In this document: piece after piece, positions 1 through 9,113 of the stretch
Numbering within the stretch: the stretch's first letter is position 1
Layout of the letters: every line of letters starts with the position of its first letter
The notes under the pieces: generated by a model
Database searches by the model: none
Seen by the model: only the letters and a program-made list of their open reading frames with translations
Told to the model about the DNA's origin: nothing
DNA from: Pseudidiomarina halophila
GTDB taxonomy: Bacteria; Pseudomonadota; Gammaproteobacteria; Enterobacterales; Alteromonadaceae
Reading direction: 5' to 3'
DNA length: 64,000 nucleotides
Assembly: GCF_003987215.1 (NCBI RefSeq)
Contig: NZ_PIPW01000003.1
Coordinates: 1 to 64,000 of the forward strand
Translations under genes and position numbers: made by a program

Positions 1-75
1 GAACTCAGTAGTGAAACGCTTCAGCGCCGATGGTAGTGTGGGGTTTCCCCATGTGAGAGTAGGACACCGCCAGGC
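1..75 (+). rRNA. rrf: 5S ribosomal RNA, 3' part (truncated by window edge)
   Basis: The first 75 bases match the 3' two thirds of a gammaproteobacterial 5S rRNA: the GAACTCAG(T)AGTGAAACG segment of loop B/helix III, the GCGCCGATGGTAGTGTGGGG helix, the CCCCATGTGAGAGTAGG strand and the closing GCCAGGC that pairs with the missing 5' end. The rest of the gene, and presumably the 16S and 23S genes, lie left of the window. A strong terminator follows within 20 bases. Confidence 0.95.
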
Positions 76-90
76 TTTAATTAAGAAGAG

Positions 91-118
91 ACCCCGAGCT
101 AACGCTCGGGGTTTTTTT
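91..118 (+). terminator. rho-independent terminator of the rrn operon
   Basis: An 8 bp GC-rich stem (CCCCGAGC at 92-99 and GCTCGGGG at 104-111, loop TAAC) is followed by seven T. It sits just after the 5S rRNA end and is a textbook intrinsic terminator. Confidence 0.95.
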
Positions 119-141
119 ATGTCTGCAAAACAAACAGCAAA

Positions 142-260
142 AGCGTTGTTCGTTGCTCGTACGTTCGGCGTTGCCTCACTGCTCGTACGCTACGCTGCTC
201 GTTTGTAATTCGAACAGCGTAGCGCACGAACAACGAACAGCGCAGCGCACGAGCAACGCT
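142..260. repeat. long imperfect inverted repeat rich in GCTCGT/GTTCGT words
   Basis: The inner arms GCTCGTACGCTACGCTGCTC (181-200) and the complement of 211-231 match at most positions around a short AT-rich loop (TTTGTAATT). The outer arms AGCGTTGTTCGT (142-153) and ACGAGCAACGCT (249-260) match at 11 of 12. The hexamers GCTCGT, GTTCGT and their complements recur many times. It lies between the rrn terminator and the next gene and encodes nothing convincing. It could be a REP/BIME-like element or a folded DNA site. Confidence 0.6.
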
Positions 261-394
261 CTCGCTCTTAGCTCTATAAGTGCGGTAACGCACAGACGGA
301 ACTCCCGAAGAAGTTGATACTTACGGTCGAACCGAATCCCAGGTCACAAAGATCTGATCGGATACGCCTGTAAACTTCACCGAGGGACTTATCC

Positions 395-3112
395 ATGTCT
401 TCCAACTCATCTAGATTCTCAATGATCAGAAATTGGCTCGCGCTGATTTTGGTCAGCACTTTTTTGGCTGCCTGTGGCGATGGCGGTCGTGACCCGATCC
501 TCGGAAACGAAGGTAATGTAGCGTTGTCACCAACTGTTACGGCAGTCACTCCTCTAAACAATGCAACTGACGTCATGGTCAGCGGAGCTTCAATTACGGC
601 CCAATTCAGCGTACCAGTTGATCCGTTAACTACCAGCGACTTTACGCTGACGTGTGCGGGCGCGTGTACCAGTCCTATTGGCACCGTCTCCATGAATGAT
701 GCGGGCACCGTTGCGACATTTACGCCAACGAACCCGGCCGTGTTGAATCCATCGACCCTTTACACGGCGACTATTCATGATGCACAAAGTCAGGAACATG
801 GCCTTGCACTTAAAAGCCCTTACACCTGGTCGTTCACTACCGGACTATCTCCAGATACAACGCGACCACAGGTTGTCGCGACGGACCCGGTAACAACAAC
901 GCCTGGACCGACAACTGGTGTCGCTATAGCGACTGAGGTTTCAGCTGAGTTTAGCGAAGCCATGCAAGCCTCAACGATTTCCTCATCAAGCTTTACCCTG
1001 TCTTGCGAATCGCCTTGCGTTGCGCCAAGTGGCACGGTCTCGTACGACGCAGAAAGCATGACAGCGACTTTCTTGCCAGCGCAAGATCTGGAGTGGGAAA
1101 CCACTTATACTGCAACTGTAAATGATACTGTCACCGACCTGGCCGGCAACCGACTTGCAGGGAACCAGGGCGCAGCGACAGTGGCAAGCGATTATATCTG
1201 GCAGTTCACTACTGTAATGGAACCAGATACCACGCGACCACAGGTCACCCTGACTCAGCCGGATACAAGCTCTCCCCGTCCGACTGAAGATGTGCCGGTA
1301 AATACTTCGATTCTGGCAGTCTTCAGTGAAGATATGGCAGCGGCCACCTTCTCAGAAACCACGTTCACGTTAACCTGTGAAACCCCTTGTATAGCACCAG
1401 TAGGTACTATTTCGTACGACGCTGATTCTAAAACAGCAGTCTTTATGCCGGCACAGGACTTAGAGTGGGAAACCCTCTATACCGCAACGATCAGTCAAAC
1501 AGTAACGGATCTTGCCGGCAACGAACTGGCCGGGAATCAGGGGCCAGCCACCGAAGCTAGTGACTACGTCTGGCAGTTCGTAACGGGCTTAACTCCGGAT
1601 ACCACACGTCCTCGTGTGACCTTGACCGAGCCAGTAACGACTAATCCGGGACCCACACCTAATGTTCCCGTCAATACCAGCATCAGTGCGATCTTCAGTG
1701 AAGTCATGCTGCCAACAACTATTGATGGCGCGAGCTTTACCCTGACCTGTGAAACACCCTGTGTCTCTCCTGTGGGTGAAGTGTCTTACGTCGTTGCCTC
1801 ACGGAGTGCGGTATTTACACCGGACCAGAATCTTGAAGAAGGCACCACCTACACCGCAACCTTACTGAGTAGCATCACCGATGTTGCTGGTAATGAACTG
1901 GCCGGTAATCAAGGCCCGGTTGCTGATGCAAGCGATTATGTCTGGACCTTTACCACAGTCGCGCCAGTGGCGATGAATAACATTTCGGTGACAAGCACTG
2001 ATCCGATGAATGCCGGAATGCTTGAGGTATGCCCGAACGCCAGCGTTAACGCCAGCTTCGAGATCCCCTCAGGTTCACGTCTTGACCCCACCACAGTTAA
2101 CAATATGACATTTCTGTTGGTCGAAGATGCGAACCCGATGAACAGTGTGTTAGCAGAGTCCATCGAAGTGGATGTCGATACCGGCACCGTGGTGACCTTA
2201 ATTCCAAAAGACCAGTTACCAGAAGATGTTACCTATCGTGCCACCTTAGTAGCCGGTGCGGATGGGGTGAAAGACTTAATGGTCCCTGGTAATGAAATGC
2301 TCGAAGACTACGTCTGGACGTTCACTACTGTCCCGGCTGTGGAAAGCTGTTTAGAGCCAGTTAACCTGCAATCTGCTGCACCTTTTGGTACCTTTGGCGG
2401 CACTGCCGGTGTCACCAATGAAGGCCTGCTCACTATTATTAACGGTGATCTGGGTACTACCGGCGCCTCGACCTTAGTGACAGGATTTGTCTCAGAGCCC
2501 GGTTGTGAGTACACCATCACTACCCTTAATGAAGGTCAGGTCAACGGTAAAATCTATACCGCACCACCACCTCCAACCGTTGCTTGTCCGCAGGATGGCA
2601 CGGCCGTGACCGAAGCCATTGCAATTCAGGCCCGACTTGATGCCGAAGAAGCTTATATCGCGCTCACCCCTGCAAACATGCCGGGTGGACAGAATCCTGG
2701 TAATGAAAATCTTGGTGGCCTCACTCTGGCCCCTGGTATTTACCAGGCACAAAGCGGTGCATTTCGCATTCAAGGTGGCGATCTGACTCTAGACGCACAA
2801 GGCAATCAGAATGCAGTGTGGGTCTTCCAGATGGCGACGACCCTGACCGTGGGTGGACCCGGTGCAGACTTCCCGCAAAGCGTGATCCTCACCAATGGTG
2901 CACAAGCGAAGAATATCTTCTGGCAAGTAGGTAGCGCCGCAACCATTAACGCTGCCGGCGGTGGCACCATGAAAGGTACCATCATCGCGCAGGACGGGGT
3001 CAGCATCTCTACCGCAGGAAACGTCAACATCGTCACCTTGGACGGTCGGGCGTTGTCTCTGGGCGCATCCGTTACGGTTGTTAATACCGTAATCAATGTA
3101 CCGGCAGAGTAA
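395..3112 (+). CDS. surface lipoprotein with five Ig-like repeats and a C-terminal ice-binding-like (DUF3494) domain
   Basis: The 905-residue product starts with a lipoprotein signal; the lipobox LAAC places the acylated Cys at residue 27. Five Big_5-type Ig-like domains follow (about 45-155, 157-280, 281-404, 405-525 and 527-650). Each ends in a W(S/Q/T)F-type strand, and repeats 1-4 carry a close Cys pair. Residues from about 655 to the end resemble the DUF3494 beta-solenoid of ice-binding proteins and related adhesins (LTLAPGIYQ, NAVWVFQM, IFWQVGSA, KGTIIAQ). GAGGGA upstream supports this ATG; an in-frame ATG at 422 is an alternative. The OmpA-like gene follows after 35 bases, so the two may form a surface operon. 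Whether it binds ice, other cells or a surface cannot be told from sequence. Confidence 0.85.
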   Translation: MSSNSSRFSMIRNWLALILVSTFLAACGDGGRDPILGNEGNVALSPTVTAVTPLNNATDVMVSGASITAQFSVPVDPLTTSDFTLTCAGACTSPIGTVSMNDAGTVATFTPTNPAVLNPSTLYTATIHDAQSQEHGLALKSPYTWSFTTGLSPDTTRPQVVATDPVTTTPGPTTGVAIATEVSAEFSEAMQASTISSSSFTLSCESPCVAPSGTVSYDAESMTATFLPAQDLEWETTYTATVNDTVTDLAGNRLAGNQGAATVASDYIWQFTTVMEPDTTRPQVTLTQPDTSSPRPTEDVPVNTSILAVFSEDMAAATFSETTFTLTCETPCIAPVGTISYDADSKTAVFMPAQDLEWETLYTATISQTVTDLAGNELAGNQGPATEASDYVWQFVTGLTPDTTRPRVTLTEPVTTNPGPTPNVPVNTSISAIFSEVMLPTTIDGASFTLTCETPCVSPVGEVSYVVASRSAVFTPDQNLEEGTTYTATLLSSITDVAGNELAGNQGPVADASDYVWTFTTVAPVAMNNISVTSTDPMNAGMLEVCPNASVNASFEIPSGSRLDPTTVNNMTFLLVEDANPMNSVLAESIEVDVDTGTVVTLIPKDQLPEDVTYRATLVAGADGVKDLMVPGNEMLEDYVWTFTTVPAVESCLEPVNLQSAAPFGTFGGTAGVTNEGLLTIINGDLGTTGASTLVTGFVSEPGCEYTITTLNEGQVNGKIYTAPPPPTVACPQDGTAVTEAIAIQARLDAEEAYIALTPANMPGGQNPGNENLGGLTLAPGIYQAQSGAFRIQGGDLTLDAQGNQNAVWVFQMATTLTVGGPGADFPQSVILTNGAQAKNIFWQVGSAATINAAGGGTMKGTIIAQDGVSISTAGNVNIVTLDGRALSLGASVTVVNTVINVPAE
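860..1950 (+). repeat. three tandem ~370 bp coding repeats (Ig-like domains 2-4)
   Basis: Three consecutive units of about 370 bp encode near-identical domain boundaries: each begins after a PDTTRP linker, contains a CE(S/T)PC motif and ends in the stretch around LAGNQG and (I/V)W(Q/T)F. The similarity is visible at DNA level (for example repeated GATACAACGCGACC and CAGGATCTGGAGTGGGAAAC variants). Such arrays expand and contract by recombination. Confidence 0.8.
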
Positions 3113-3147
3113 TCGACAACACCTACAAGGTTTCAGTGGAGAACACC

Positions 3148-4602
3148 ATGAAAACGAATAAAATTACACAAGCAATGACGGTACTGTTTCTGGCGGGTGT
3201 GGCACTACCAGCAGTCGCACAGGAGCAGGATGGTTGGTATCTCGGAGTGGGTGGCGGTGCGACCCGCGCCACTATCGCTGAAGATGAAATTACCGCAGAT
3301 CTGATGAATTCAGGTTATCAGGTGACGGAATTTGACGCTGCCGAAAACGACTCTGGTTATAAGATCTTTGCCGGCTATCAATTTAACCAGAACTTCGCCC
3401 TTGAAGCGGGTTACTTTGATTTAGGAAACTTTTCCTACGACGCGACCACCAGTCCTGCGGGCATGAAGTCCGGACAGCTGGATTTAAACGGCTGGAACAT
3501 GGATTTTATTGGCTTGCTACCTGTATCTGAAAGCGGCTCACTGTTCGCCTTGGTTGGCGCCCATAAAAGCGAAGCTGAGGTTCATTTTGCCGGCACCGGA
3601 GCGGTCAATGTGCTCACCCCAAATTACGCGAAAACGACCACCGATTATAAGTTCGGTGTTGGCTACCAATACCAGCTGGGCGAACATTTCGGTCTTCGCT
3701 TAGCGGCTGAGCGTTATCGGATGGATGATGCCGTAGGAAATGACGGCGACATCGACCTGTATTCGGTAAGTCTGGTGTTTCGTTTGGGTGGTGGCGGTCA
3801 TGCACCAGGTCCGGCAACACAAGCGGCGGCGCCGGCAGCTCAGGCGCCGGTTGTGGCTCCGGCACCAGTGGCGGCGACAGAACAGTACTGCAGTAGCTTG
3901 GAAATTGAGTTTGAAATCGCAAATAATGATATTCAACGCGTCAATCAGGAACGTATGCGCGTACTGGCGACGTTCTTAGAGAGCTATCCGGAGACCAACG
4001 CGGTGATCGAAGGCCATACGGACAATGTGGGTACGGAAGCGGATAACCTGAAGCTGTCGCAACAACGCGCACAGGCTGCGGTTGATTATCTGGTCCGTGA
4101 ACACGCTATCGACCGCGATCGACTCACTGCAGTAGGATTTGGTGAGACTCAGCCGGTGGCGGATAACAGCACCACCGCCGGCAAGCAGAAGAACCGCCGT
4201 ATTCATGCGGTGATTGGTTGTGCGACAGGTATTGAAGGTCTTGAGCCGCTGCCAGCACGGGTAACTCTGGCCATGGAACTCGAGTTTGATACCAACGACG
4301 CAACTATTGCGCCTAAGTATTATGATGAGCTCGACTCCATCGGTGAATACCTGCAAACCAACCCGGAACTCAGCGCAACCCTGGAAGGACATACGGATAA
4401 TGCCAGCCCGGAAGTTGCCCAGCAAATCTCACGGGCCCGTGCACAAAGTGTTGCCGATTATCTGGTCAGCCACTTTGCTATCGACCGTTCACGTCTGAAC
4501 GTTCAGGGGTATGGCTCGACACGCCGTGACACCTACAACGCAACCGCTTCAGAGCGGCAGGACAATCGTCGGGTAAATATTATTATTAGTTATCCGAAGT
4601 AA
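3148..4602 (+). CDS. OmpA-family outer membrane protein with two peptidoglycan-binding domains
   Basis: The 484-residue protein has a signal peptide (cleavage likely after AVAQ, with Ala-X-Ala just before), an eight-strand OmpA-type beta barrel rich in GYQ(Y/F) turns up to about residue 215, an Ala/Pro linker, and then two OmpA C-terminal domains in tandem. Each domain carries the EGHTDN motif and an NRR(I/V) motif that anchor it to diaminopimelate in peptidoglycan. Most OmpA proteins have a single such domain. An upstream in-frame GTG at 3136 is rejected because GTGGAG there makes a good Shine-Dalgarno six bases before this ATG. A strong terminator follows. Confidence 0.9.
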   Translation: MKTNKITQAMTVLFLAGVALPAVAQEQDGWYLGVGGGATRATIAEDEITADLMNSGYQVTEFDAAENDSGYKIFAGYQFNQNFALEAGYFDLGNFSYDATTSPAGMKSGQLDLNGWNMDFIGLLPVSESGSLFALVGAHKSEAEVHFAGTGAVNVLTPNYAKTTTDYKFGVGYQYQLGEHFGLRLAAERYRMDDAVGNDGDIDLYSVSLVFRLGGGGHAPGPATQAAAPAAQAPVVAPAPVAATEQYCSSLEIEFEIANNDIQRVNQERMRVLATFLESYPETNAVIEGHTDNVGTEADNLKLSQQRAQAAVDYLVREHAIDRDRLTAVGFGETQPVADNSTTAGKQKNRRIHAVIGCATGIEGLEPLPARVTLAMELEFDTNDATIAPKYYDELDSIGEYLQTNPELSATLEGHTDNASPEVAQQISRARAQSVADYLVSHFAIDRSRLNVQGYGSTRRDTYNATASERQDNRRVNIIISYPK

Positions 4603-4619
4603 GGATGTGTCATCCCTGG

Positions 4620-4656
4620 AGTGTGCCTGGCGTAATCGCCCGGCACACTTTTTTTA
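4620..4656. terminator. bidirectional intrinsic terminator after the OmpA gene
   Basis: A long stem (AGTGTGCC with GGCACACT, extended by GGC/GCC across a small bulge, loop GTAATC) is followed by seven T on the + strand. The stop codon of the leftward Crp/Fnr gene (4654-4656) lies inside the T tract. Confidence 0.9.
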
Positions 4657-5415
4657 TTTAGCGTCGTAGGTGTCCGGAAGGTAATGAAGCAAACGCTCGC
4701 ATTCTTTTCTGACCACTTCGTAGCACTCGCAACTTAACGTCTCCAGTTTTGGCCGATCGATTACAGTCACAACTCCACGATGGTATTCAATAACATGCAG
4801 CTTCTGCAGTTTTCCGGCAGCGGCGGAAACCCCTTCGCGGCGCACGCCAAGCATGTCAGCGATAAGCTCCTGCGTCATAGTTAGAACATTGGACGGGATG
4901 CGATCCAACGAAAGAAGTATCCAGCGGCATAACTGTTGCTCGATGCTGTGATGACGATTGCATACCGCAGTTTGAGCCATCTGCGTCATTAACGACTGGG
5001 TGTAGCGCAGCAACAAGTCATGCAACTTCTCGTGACGCTTGAATTCTTCGCGCAACAGTCGGGCCGAGAGCCGATACGCATTTCCTGCACTTTGCACGAC
5101 AGCACGGTTTGGCGTACTGCCGCCGCCCATAAATAATGGAATACCAAGTAATCCCTCGTTACCGACCACGGATATCTCCGCAGAATCACCGTTTTCCATT
5201 ACAGAAACCAATGAAATAATTGAGTTTGTTGGAAAATAGACATGCTTCAGCTCGTCGCCGGACTCATATAAAGATTTACCGAGTGGCAGGACGACAAGCT
5301 GCAGGTGGGGCTTGAGCCGCATTCTTACCTCGTCGGGTAAGGCGTGCAGTAAGTAGTTTTGTTCCAATGACGGCGCGGGGTAGAGGCCGCTAGCTTGTCG
5401 CTTTATGGTATCCAA
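4654..5415 (-). CDS. Crp/Fnr-family transcriptional regulator
   Basis: The 253-residue protein has an N-terminal cyclic-nucleotide-binding-type beta roll (about 25-145; PLGKSLYESGDELKHVYF and GNEGLLGIPLFMGG) and a C-terminal winged helix (about 160-230; LTMTQELIADMLGVRREGVS is the recognition region). The N-terminal Cys cluster of true FNR is absent, so it should not bind an Fe-S cluster. The cNMP-binding residues are not clearly conserved either, so the signal is unknown. The family includes stress and stationary-phase regulators. It converges on the OmpA gene and is divergent from the cytochrome b561 gene. Confidence 0.85.
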   Translation of the reverse strand: MDTIKRQASGLYPAPSLEQNYLLHALPDEVRMRLKPHLQLVVLPLGKSLYESGDELKHVYFPTNSIISLVSVMENGDSAEISVVGNEGLLGIPLFMGGGSTPNRAVVQSAGNAYRLSARLLREEFKRHEKLHDLLLRYTQSLMTQMAQTAVCNRHHSIEQQLCRWILLSLDRIPSNVLTMTQELIADMLGVRREGVSAAAGKLQKLHVIEYHRGVVTVIDRPKLETLSCECYEVVRKECERLLHYLPDTYDAK

Positions 5416-5508
5416 ATAGAATCAGTCCTTATTTCTTTGGAGGCAACTAAACAGCATAGCCGATCTGTACAAAAATGTATTGGCAGCAGCACTTTTATCG
5501 CTGCTTTT

Positions 5509-5540
5509 CCCAATAACTAATATCCACTATCTCATAACGC
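5509..5540 (+). repeat. 32-nt dispersed intergenic repeat, copy 1
   Basis: This element (CCCAATAACTAATATCC then ACTATCTCATAACGC) resembles two others in the window at 30485-30516 (same strand) and 30426-30457 (opposite strand). All begin CCAATAAC, contain a central TAT(C) and end in AACG. It lies in the gap between the Crp/Fnr gene and the cytochrome b561 gene. Confidence 0.5.
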
Positions 5541-5647
5541 TTTCGCCCTTATGTTTCTATTTTTTCGAATGAAACCACCTAATTATCGCACTATTCATTT
5601 CATTTGATTCATCTAAAATGGCCCATGTTACGTACAAGGAAAGGCTT

Positions 5648-6190
5648 ATGCTGAAAAATTCACAGCACAGTTACGGTTGGATCGCCATCGCCATTCATTG
5701 GCTTTCAGCAATCGCGGTTATTGGTCTCTTTGCTTTAGGTTATTGGATGCTGACCCTTAGCTATTATGACCCCTGGTACCGCTTAGGCCCATGGTGGCAC
5801 AAGTCGATTGGCCTGAGCTTGTTAGCGCTGACCATCATCCGACTGGTGTGGCGTTGGGTGACGGTGCGGCCCGAATTGATAGGCAGCCGTTACGAGAAGT
5901 TTGGGGCAAGAGTGGGACACGCCCTGCTCTATGCACTGTTGCTGGTGACTATGGTGAGCGGTTACCTGATTTCGACCGCGGATGGCAGCAGTATTTCGGT
6001 GTTCGATTGGTTTGAAATACCGGCGCTGATCACCACGATTCCCGAACAAGAGGAACTCGCCGGCGACATCCATTGGTATACAGCACTGAGCCTGATTATT
6101 TTAGCTGGCGTTCATGCGCTGGCGGCATTACGACATCATTTCTGGGATAAGGATGCGACCTTAAAACGCATGCTTAAACCGCAAAAGTAA
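5648..6190 (+). CDS. cytochrome b561 family protein (YceJ-like)
   Basis: The 180-residue inner membrane protein has four hydrophobic helices with paired His residues for two b-type haems (IAIHW near residue 18, WWHKS near 50, RVGHALL near 90, and H residues in DIHWYTAL and GVHAL near 140-155). It is expected to pass electrons from quinol to a periplasmic partner. ATG 5648 is chosen because AAGGAAAGG lies just upstream; an in-frame ATG 30 bases earlier lacks this. The gene is followed 19 bases later by a YceI-family gene, the pairing found in E. coli (yceJ-yceI). Confidence 0.9.
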   Translation: MLKNSQHSYGWIAIAIHWLSAIAVIGLFALGYWMLTLSYYDPWYRLGPWWHKSIGLSLLALTIIRLVWRWVTVRPELIGSRYEKFGARVGHALLYALLLVTMVSGYLISTADGSSISVFDWFEIPALITTIPEQEELAGDIHWYTALSLIILAGVHALAALRHHFWDKDATLKRMLKPQK

Positions 6191-6209
6191 AACCTTAAAG
6201 GAGGTTAAC

Positions 6210-6788
6210 ATGAAAAAATTATTACTCGCAGCTGCCGTTGGCGCAGCATTAAGCGGTGGTCTTAGCCAGGCACAGGCAGCGGATTACGTGATTGACATGG
6301 AAGGGCAGCATGCTTTCATCCAGTTCAAGATCAGTCATCTGGGCTATAGCTGGTTGCTAGGTGAATTCACCGACTTCGAAGGTACCTTCAGCTACGATGA
6401 AGCCAACCCAGGTGCTGCGACAGTGAATGTCACCATCGATACCGCAAGTATCGACAGTAATCATGCCGAGCGCGATAAGCACTTACGTGGCGACGATTTC
6501 CTGGCCGTGGATGACTATCCGGAAGCGCGATTTGTTTCGACCAGCTACACCGAAAGCAGTGACGGCAAAGGTGTCTTAGCCGGAGATTTGACCCTGCATG
6601 GTGTGACTAAGCCGATTGAAATTGCAGTAAACGAGGTTGGCGCAGGTCCTGATCCATGGGGTGGCTTCCGCCGTGGTTTTGAAGGCAAAGTGACTTTGAC
6701 CTTAGCGGACTTTGGTATTGATTATGACCTTGGTCCAGCCGCGAAAACCGTCGATATGTACTTATCGATTGAAGGTATTCGCCAGTAA
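6210..6788 (+). CDS. YceI-family periplasmic protein
   Basis: The 192-residue protein has a clear Sec signal ([22 protein letters not shown]) and the YceI lipocalin-like fold: an [15 protein letters not shown] start, [21 protein letters not shown] in the middle, a [13 protein letters not shown] strand and a DxGP-type end. The family binds isoprenoid or other lipidic ligands such as ubiquinone-like molecules. A very strong Shine-Dalgarno (AAAGGAGG) sits before the ATG. It is co-transcribed with the cytochrome b561 gene, which suggests quinone-linked or redox work in the periplasm (inference). Confidence 0.92.
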   Translation: MKKLLLAAAVGAALSGGLSQAQAADYVIDMEGQHAFIQFKISHLGYSWLLGEFTDFEGTFSYDEANPGAATVNVTIDTASIDSNHAERDKHLRGDDFLAVDDYPEARFVSTSYTESSDGKGVLAGDLTLHGVTKPIEIAVNEVGAGPDPWGGFRRGFEGKVTLTLADFGIDYDLGPAAKTVDMYLSIEGIRQ

Positions 6789-6808
6789 GTTTCTTATGAA
6801 ACGGTTGA

Positions 6809-6836
6809 CGCTGCGGTTAATCCCGCAGCGCTTTTT
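6809..6836. terminator. intrinsic terminator between yceI-like gene and hemY
   Basis: A perfect 8 bp stem CGCTGCGG/CCGCAGCG with loop TTAATC is followed by CTTTTT. The hemY stop codon is in the loop, so the converging transcripts share the hairpin. Confidence 0.85.
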
Positions 6837-7971
6837 CGTAGGCTTCAAGTGCCGCCTGAGAATTGCCTTGTGCCGCATAGACATGAGCTAAATCAAGCCA
6901 GACTCGCCGTGATGGCACTAATTCTGCGGAACGTCGCAATGCGCGTTCGGCTAATGACCATTCTTTCGTCATTAAAGCGATCTGACCCATAGCCTGCAAC
7001 AATAAGCCGTCTTCAGGCTGCTTTTTCAGCTGACTCTGCAGGTAATCCCGCAATTCCGGTCCGGCAACTAATAATTGCTTCTCCAACAAATGCGCAAGCT
7101 TCAAGTCGCCACGTTTTAAGCCGCGGGCTGCAACTTTATCGGCCGCGTCCTGTTGTTGGTAAATCTTAAGTACCGCCAGGTAGGCGCGACGGATAGGTGC
7201 CTTGCGACGTGAGTCACGCGACAGGTTGCGCCATTTGGTCGCCAGACCCGCCTGACCCTCACGCCCTGCTGCGAGGAAGTGTTCGCGATACGCTTTTTCC
7301 GTAAGCTCGCTGATTTCCGTGTCATTCAGTAACTGCAGACGTTCTGCGTCAGCTAAACAGGCGATGACGTCATCCCAGCGATGTAAATTCTGGTAAGCGG
7401 TTAGTGCTAATCTAAGTAACTGCGGATGCCGCGGGTAGTCGCGGCGGAGTTGCTGAATTTCAGCGATACGGTTGGCCGCTTGTTCAGGGTCTTGTTGCAG
7501 AGTGAACAAGGTTTCCGCTAAGGCCAGTTCGCCCGGCTGTGGCGCATGCTGCAACCAGTCCCGTGCTTGACTGTAATCTTCGTTACGGGCCGCTGCGTAG
7601 CTGGCAAACAGCGCGACGGTACCGTCGTGACGCAACTGCCAGCTGCGGTTAAACGCGCTCGACGCCGCGTGAGAGTCGCCATTGACCAGTGCTTTAGCGC
7701 CTTCGGTCAGCGCGTTTTTGGCTTTGGTCGTACGTCGTTCACCAAACCATTTCAGGCCCCATGAGGTACCACGGATGATGCGCATAATGAAGCCAAGCAC
7801 GACGCGCAGTACTATCACCGCCAGTACCAGGATAATGATCGCAGCGACTAAGCTGGTTTCGACGGTGTAGTTGCCGACGGCAATTAACATGTAACCCGTA
7901 TTACCGTCCCATAACGGACCGATAAACAGGCCGGCAATTAGCAGTAAGACGATGATCCAGGCGTATTTCAT
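6817..7971 (-). CDS. hemY: HemY, haem-biosynthesis-associated TPR membrane protein
   Basis: The 384-residue protein has two N-terminal transmembrane helices (about 1-20 and 40-65), then a conserved GxxWGLKWF region and TPR-like helical repeats to the end (last one near VWLDLAHVYAAQGNSQAALEAYEKAL). In gammaproteobacteria this protein is the fourth member of hemCDXY; it is not the protoporphyrinogen oxidase also called HemY. Its start overlaps the hemX stop by 4 bp (ATGA), so the two are translationally coupled. Its exact molecular role remains unsettled; a scaffold for haem enzymes is a common proposal. Confidence 0.92.
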   Translation of the reverse strand: MKYAWIIVLLLIAGLFIGPLWDGNTGYMLIAVGNYTVETSLVAAIIILVLAVIVLRVVLGFIMRIIRGTSWGLKWFGERRTTKAKNALTEGAKALVNGDSHAASSAFNRSWQLRHDGTVALFASYAAARNEDYSQARDWLQHAPQPGELALAETLFTLQQDPEQAANRIAEIQQLRRDYPRHPQLLRLALTAYQNLHRWDDVIACLADAERLQLLNDTEISELTEKAYREHFLAAGREGQAGLATKWRNLSRDSRRKAPIRRAYLAVLKIYQQQDAADKVAARGLKRGDLKLAHLLEKQLLVAGPELRDYLQSQLKKQPEDGLLLQAMGQIALMTKEWSLAERALRRSAELVPSRRVWLDLAHVYAAQGNSQAALEAYEKALRD

Positions 7972-9110
7972 GGGTTCGCTCCCGCCGTAATTGAACGTGC
8001 CAATCGATTTAATACAGGTGGGCTGCGAAGTTGTGCCGGTAAATCCGGTTGCAAGCGTTGTTCAGCCAGAGCGTCAAGTTCAGCATCGAGCGCATTAAGC
8101 TCAAGCTCGCTTTGCGCCTGAATTTCCGTCACTAACCGGCGAGCCTCGGTTAGGCTCGCCTGATAGAGTTCATCGGACTGACTTAAAGCAGCCAGCTGTG
8201 CCAGTTGCAGCTGCAGCAGCACCCGCTGTTTGGTCAACTCGACAAAGGCCATCGACAATTGTGGCTCAATTGGCTGTTCACGGTGCTGTACCCGCACCAG
8301 CTGATTAAATAAGGTTTTCGCACTCGCCTGCAAGCGAGTGTACCAGGCTGCATCGTCAGGCACTTGGGTGTCGGTCAGGGTGCGGCCTGGCGCAGTAATT
8401 GACCACTCTTGGTCGGTAAGCTGGGTGCGCAAACTGCTGAGCGCCATGGCCACGTCAATATGAGCATCTGTGGTCACCGACTGTAGAGCGACTTTGTCGT
8501 CGTTGATGGCCTGGCGCGCGGTCTGATAGGCCGGATTATTGAGCGCTGCCAAGTGCGAGTCAGCGAGATCCAGCAGTTGCAGCGCCAATTCTGGCTGTTG
8601 ATCAAGGTAAAGTTTGTTACTGGCTTGTTCGGCGAGGTGGCGCGCTTCAAGCAGTCGCCATGCGGTGGCTTGTGAGACATCCAGCGAGGCAAATTCAGCT
8701 TGCACAGATTGCACACTGCGCTGTAAGTCACCCAGTTCCTGCGCTTGATCGCTCACATTCCGCCGCAGGTTTTGTGCTACCTCGTCAACCTGTTTTGCGA
8801 CCTGTTGCGGCAGGCGCTGTTGCTGTTGTTCGATTTCTTCCAGATTCGTGCGAACGCGCTCAAGCTGCTGTTGTTGCTCAGTAGTTTGTTGCTGTAGCTG
8901 CTGATTTGTCGCCAAAAGTTCCTGGTACACGTAGCGATAACCTAACCAGCCGGCGACACCGATAAGTACCAACAAAATAAGTACCAGCAACCAGGGCAGC
9001 AGGCTTTTGCGCGGTTTACCCGCACCCGCCTCGTCCTTACCAGCTTCAACCTCTGCCGCATCCGCTTCTGCTTGGTCGGTCTCGGTTTCCTGCTTCAATT
9101 CGTTCGACAT
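7968..9110 (-). CDS. hemX: HemX, membrane-anchored coiled-coil protein of the hem operon
   Basis: The 380-residue protein has an acidic cytoplasmic N-terminus, one transmembrane helix (about 36-57, LLPWLLVLILLVLIGVAGW), a long Gln-rich coiled coil (about 65-140) and the HemX domain with a WxxxEARHLxxxA motif. Databases often label it uroporphyrin-III C-methyltransferase, but it lacks the SAM-binding methylase fold. It lies between hemD (3-base gap) and hemY (4 bp overlap). Confidence 0.92.
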   Translation of the reverse strand: MSNELKQETETDQAEADAAEVEAGKDEAGAGKPRKSLLPWLLVLILLVLIGVAGWLGYRYVYQELLATNQQLQQQTTEQQQQLERVRTNLEEIEQQQQRLPQQVAKQVDEVAQNLRRNVSDQAQELGDLQRSVQSVQAEFASLDVSQATAWRLLEARHLAEQASNKLYLDQQPELALQLLDLADSHLAALNNPAYQTARQAINDDKVALQSVTTDAHIDVAMALSSLRTQLTDQEWSITAPGRTLTDTQVPDDAAWYTRLQASAKTLFNQLVRVQHREQPIEPQLSMAFVELTKQRVLLQLQLAQLAALSQSDELYQASLTEARRLVTEIQAQSELELNALDAELDALAEQRLQPDLPAQLRSPPVLNRLARSITAGANP

Positions 9111-9113
9111 GGT

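Noticed and set aside
11-208. A 65-codon open frame over the 5S rRNA end and terminator
   Set aside because: It runs through a structural RNA and a terminator hairpin, so it is a chance reading frame.
3614-3936. Open frames on the opposite strand of the OmpA linker
   Set aside because: They mirror the Ala/Pro-rich linker codons and have no ribosome site or known motif.
4654-5415. The Crp/Fnr-type regulator as the FNR of the anaerobic genes
   Set aside because: It lacks the N-terminal Cys cluster and is far from the island, so the FNR boxes must be served by another protein.
7968-9110. HemX as a uroporphyrinogen-III methyltransferase
   Set aside because: The protein is a single-helix membrane coiled-coil protein and lacks the SAM methylase motifs.
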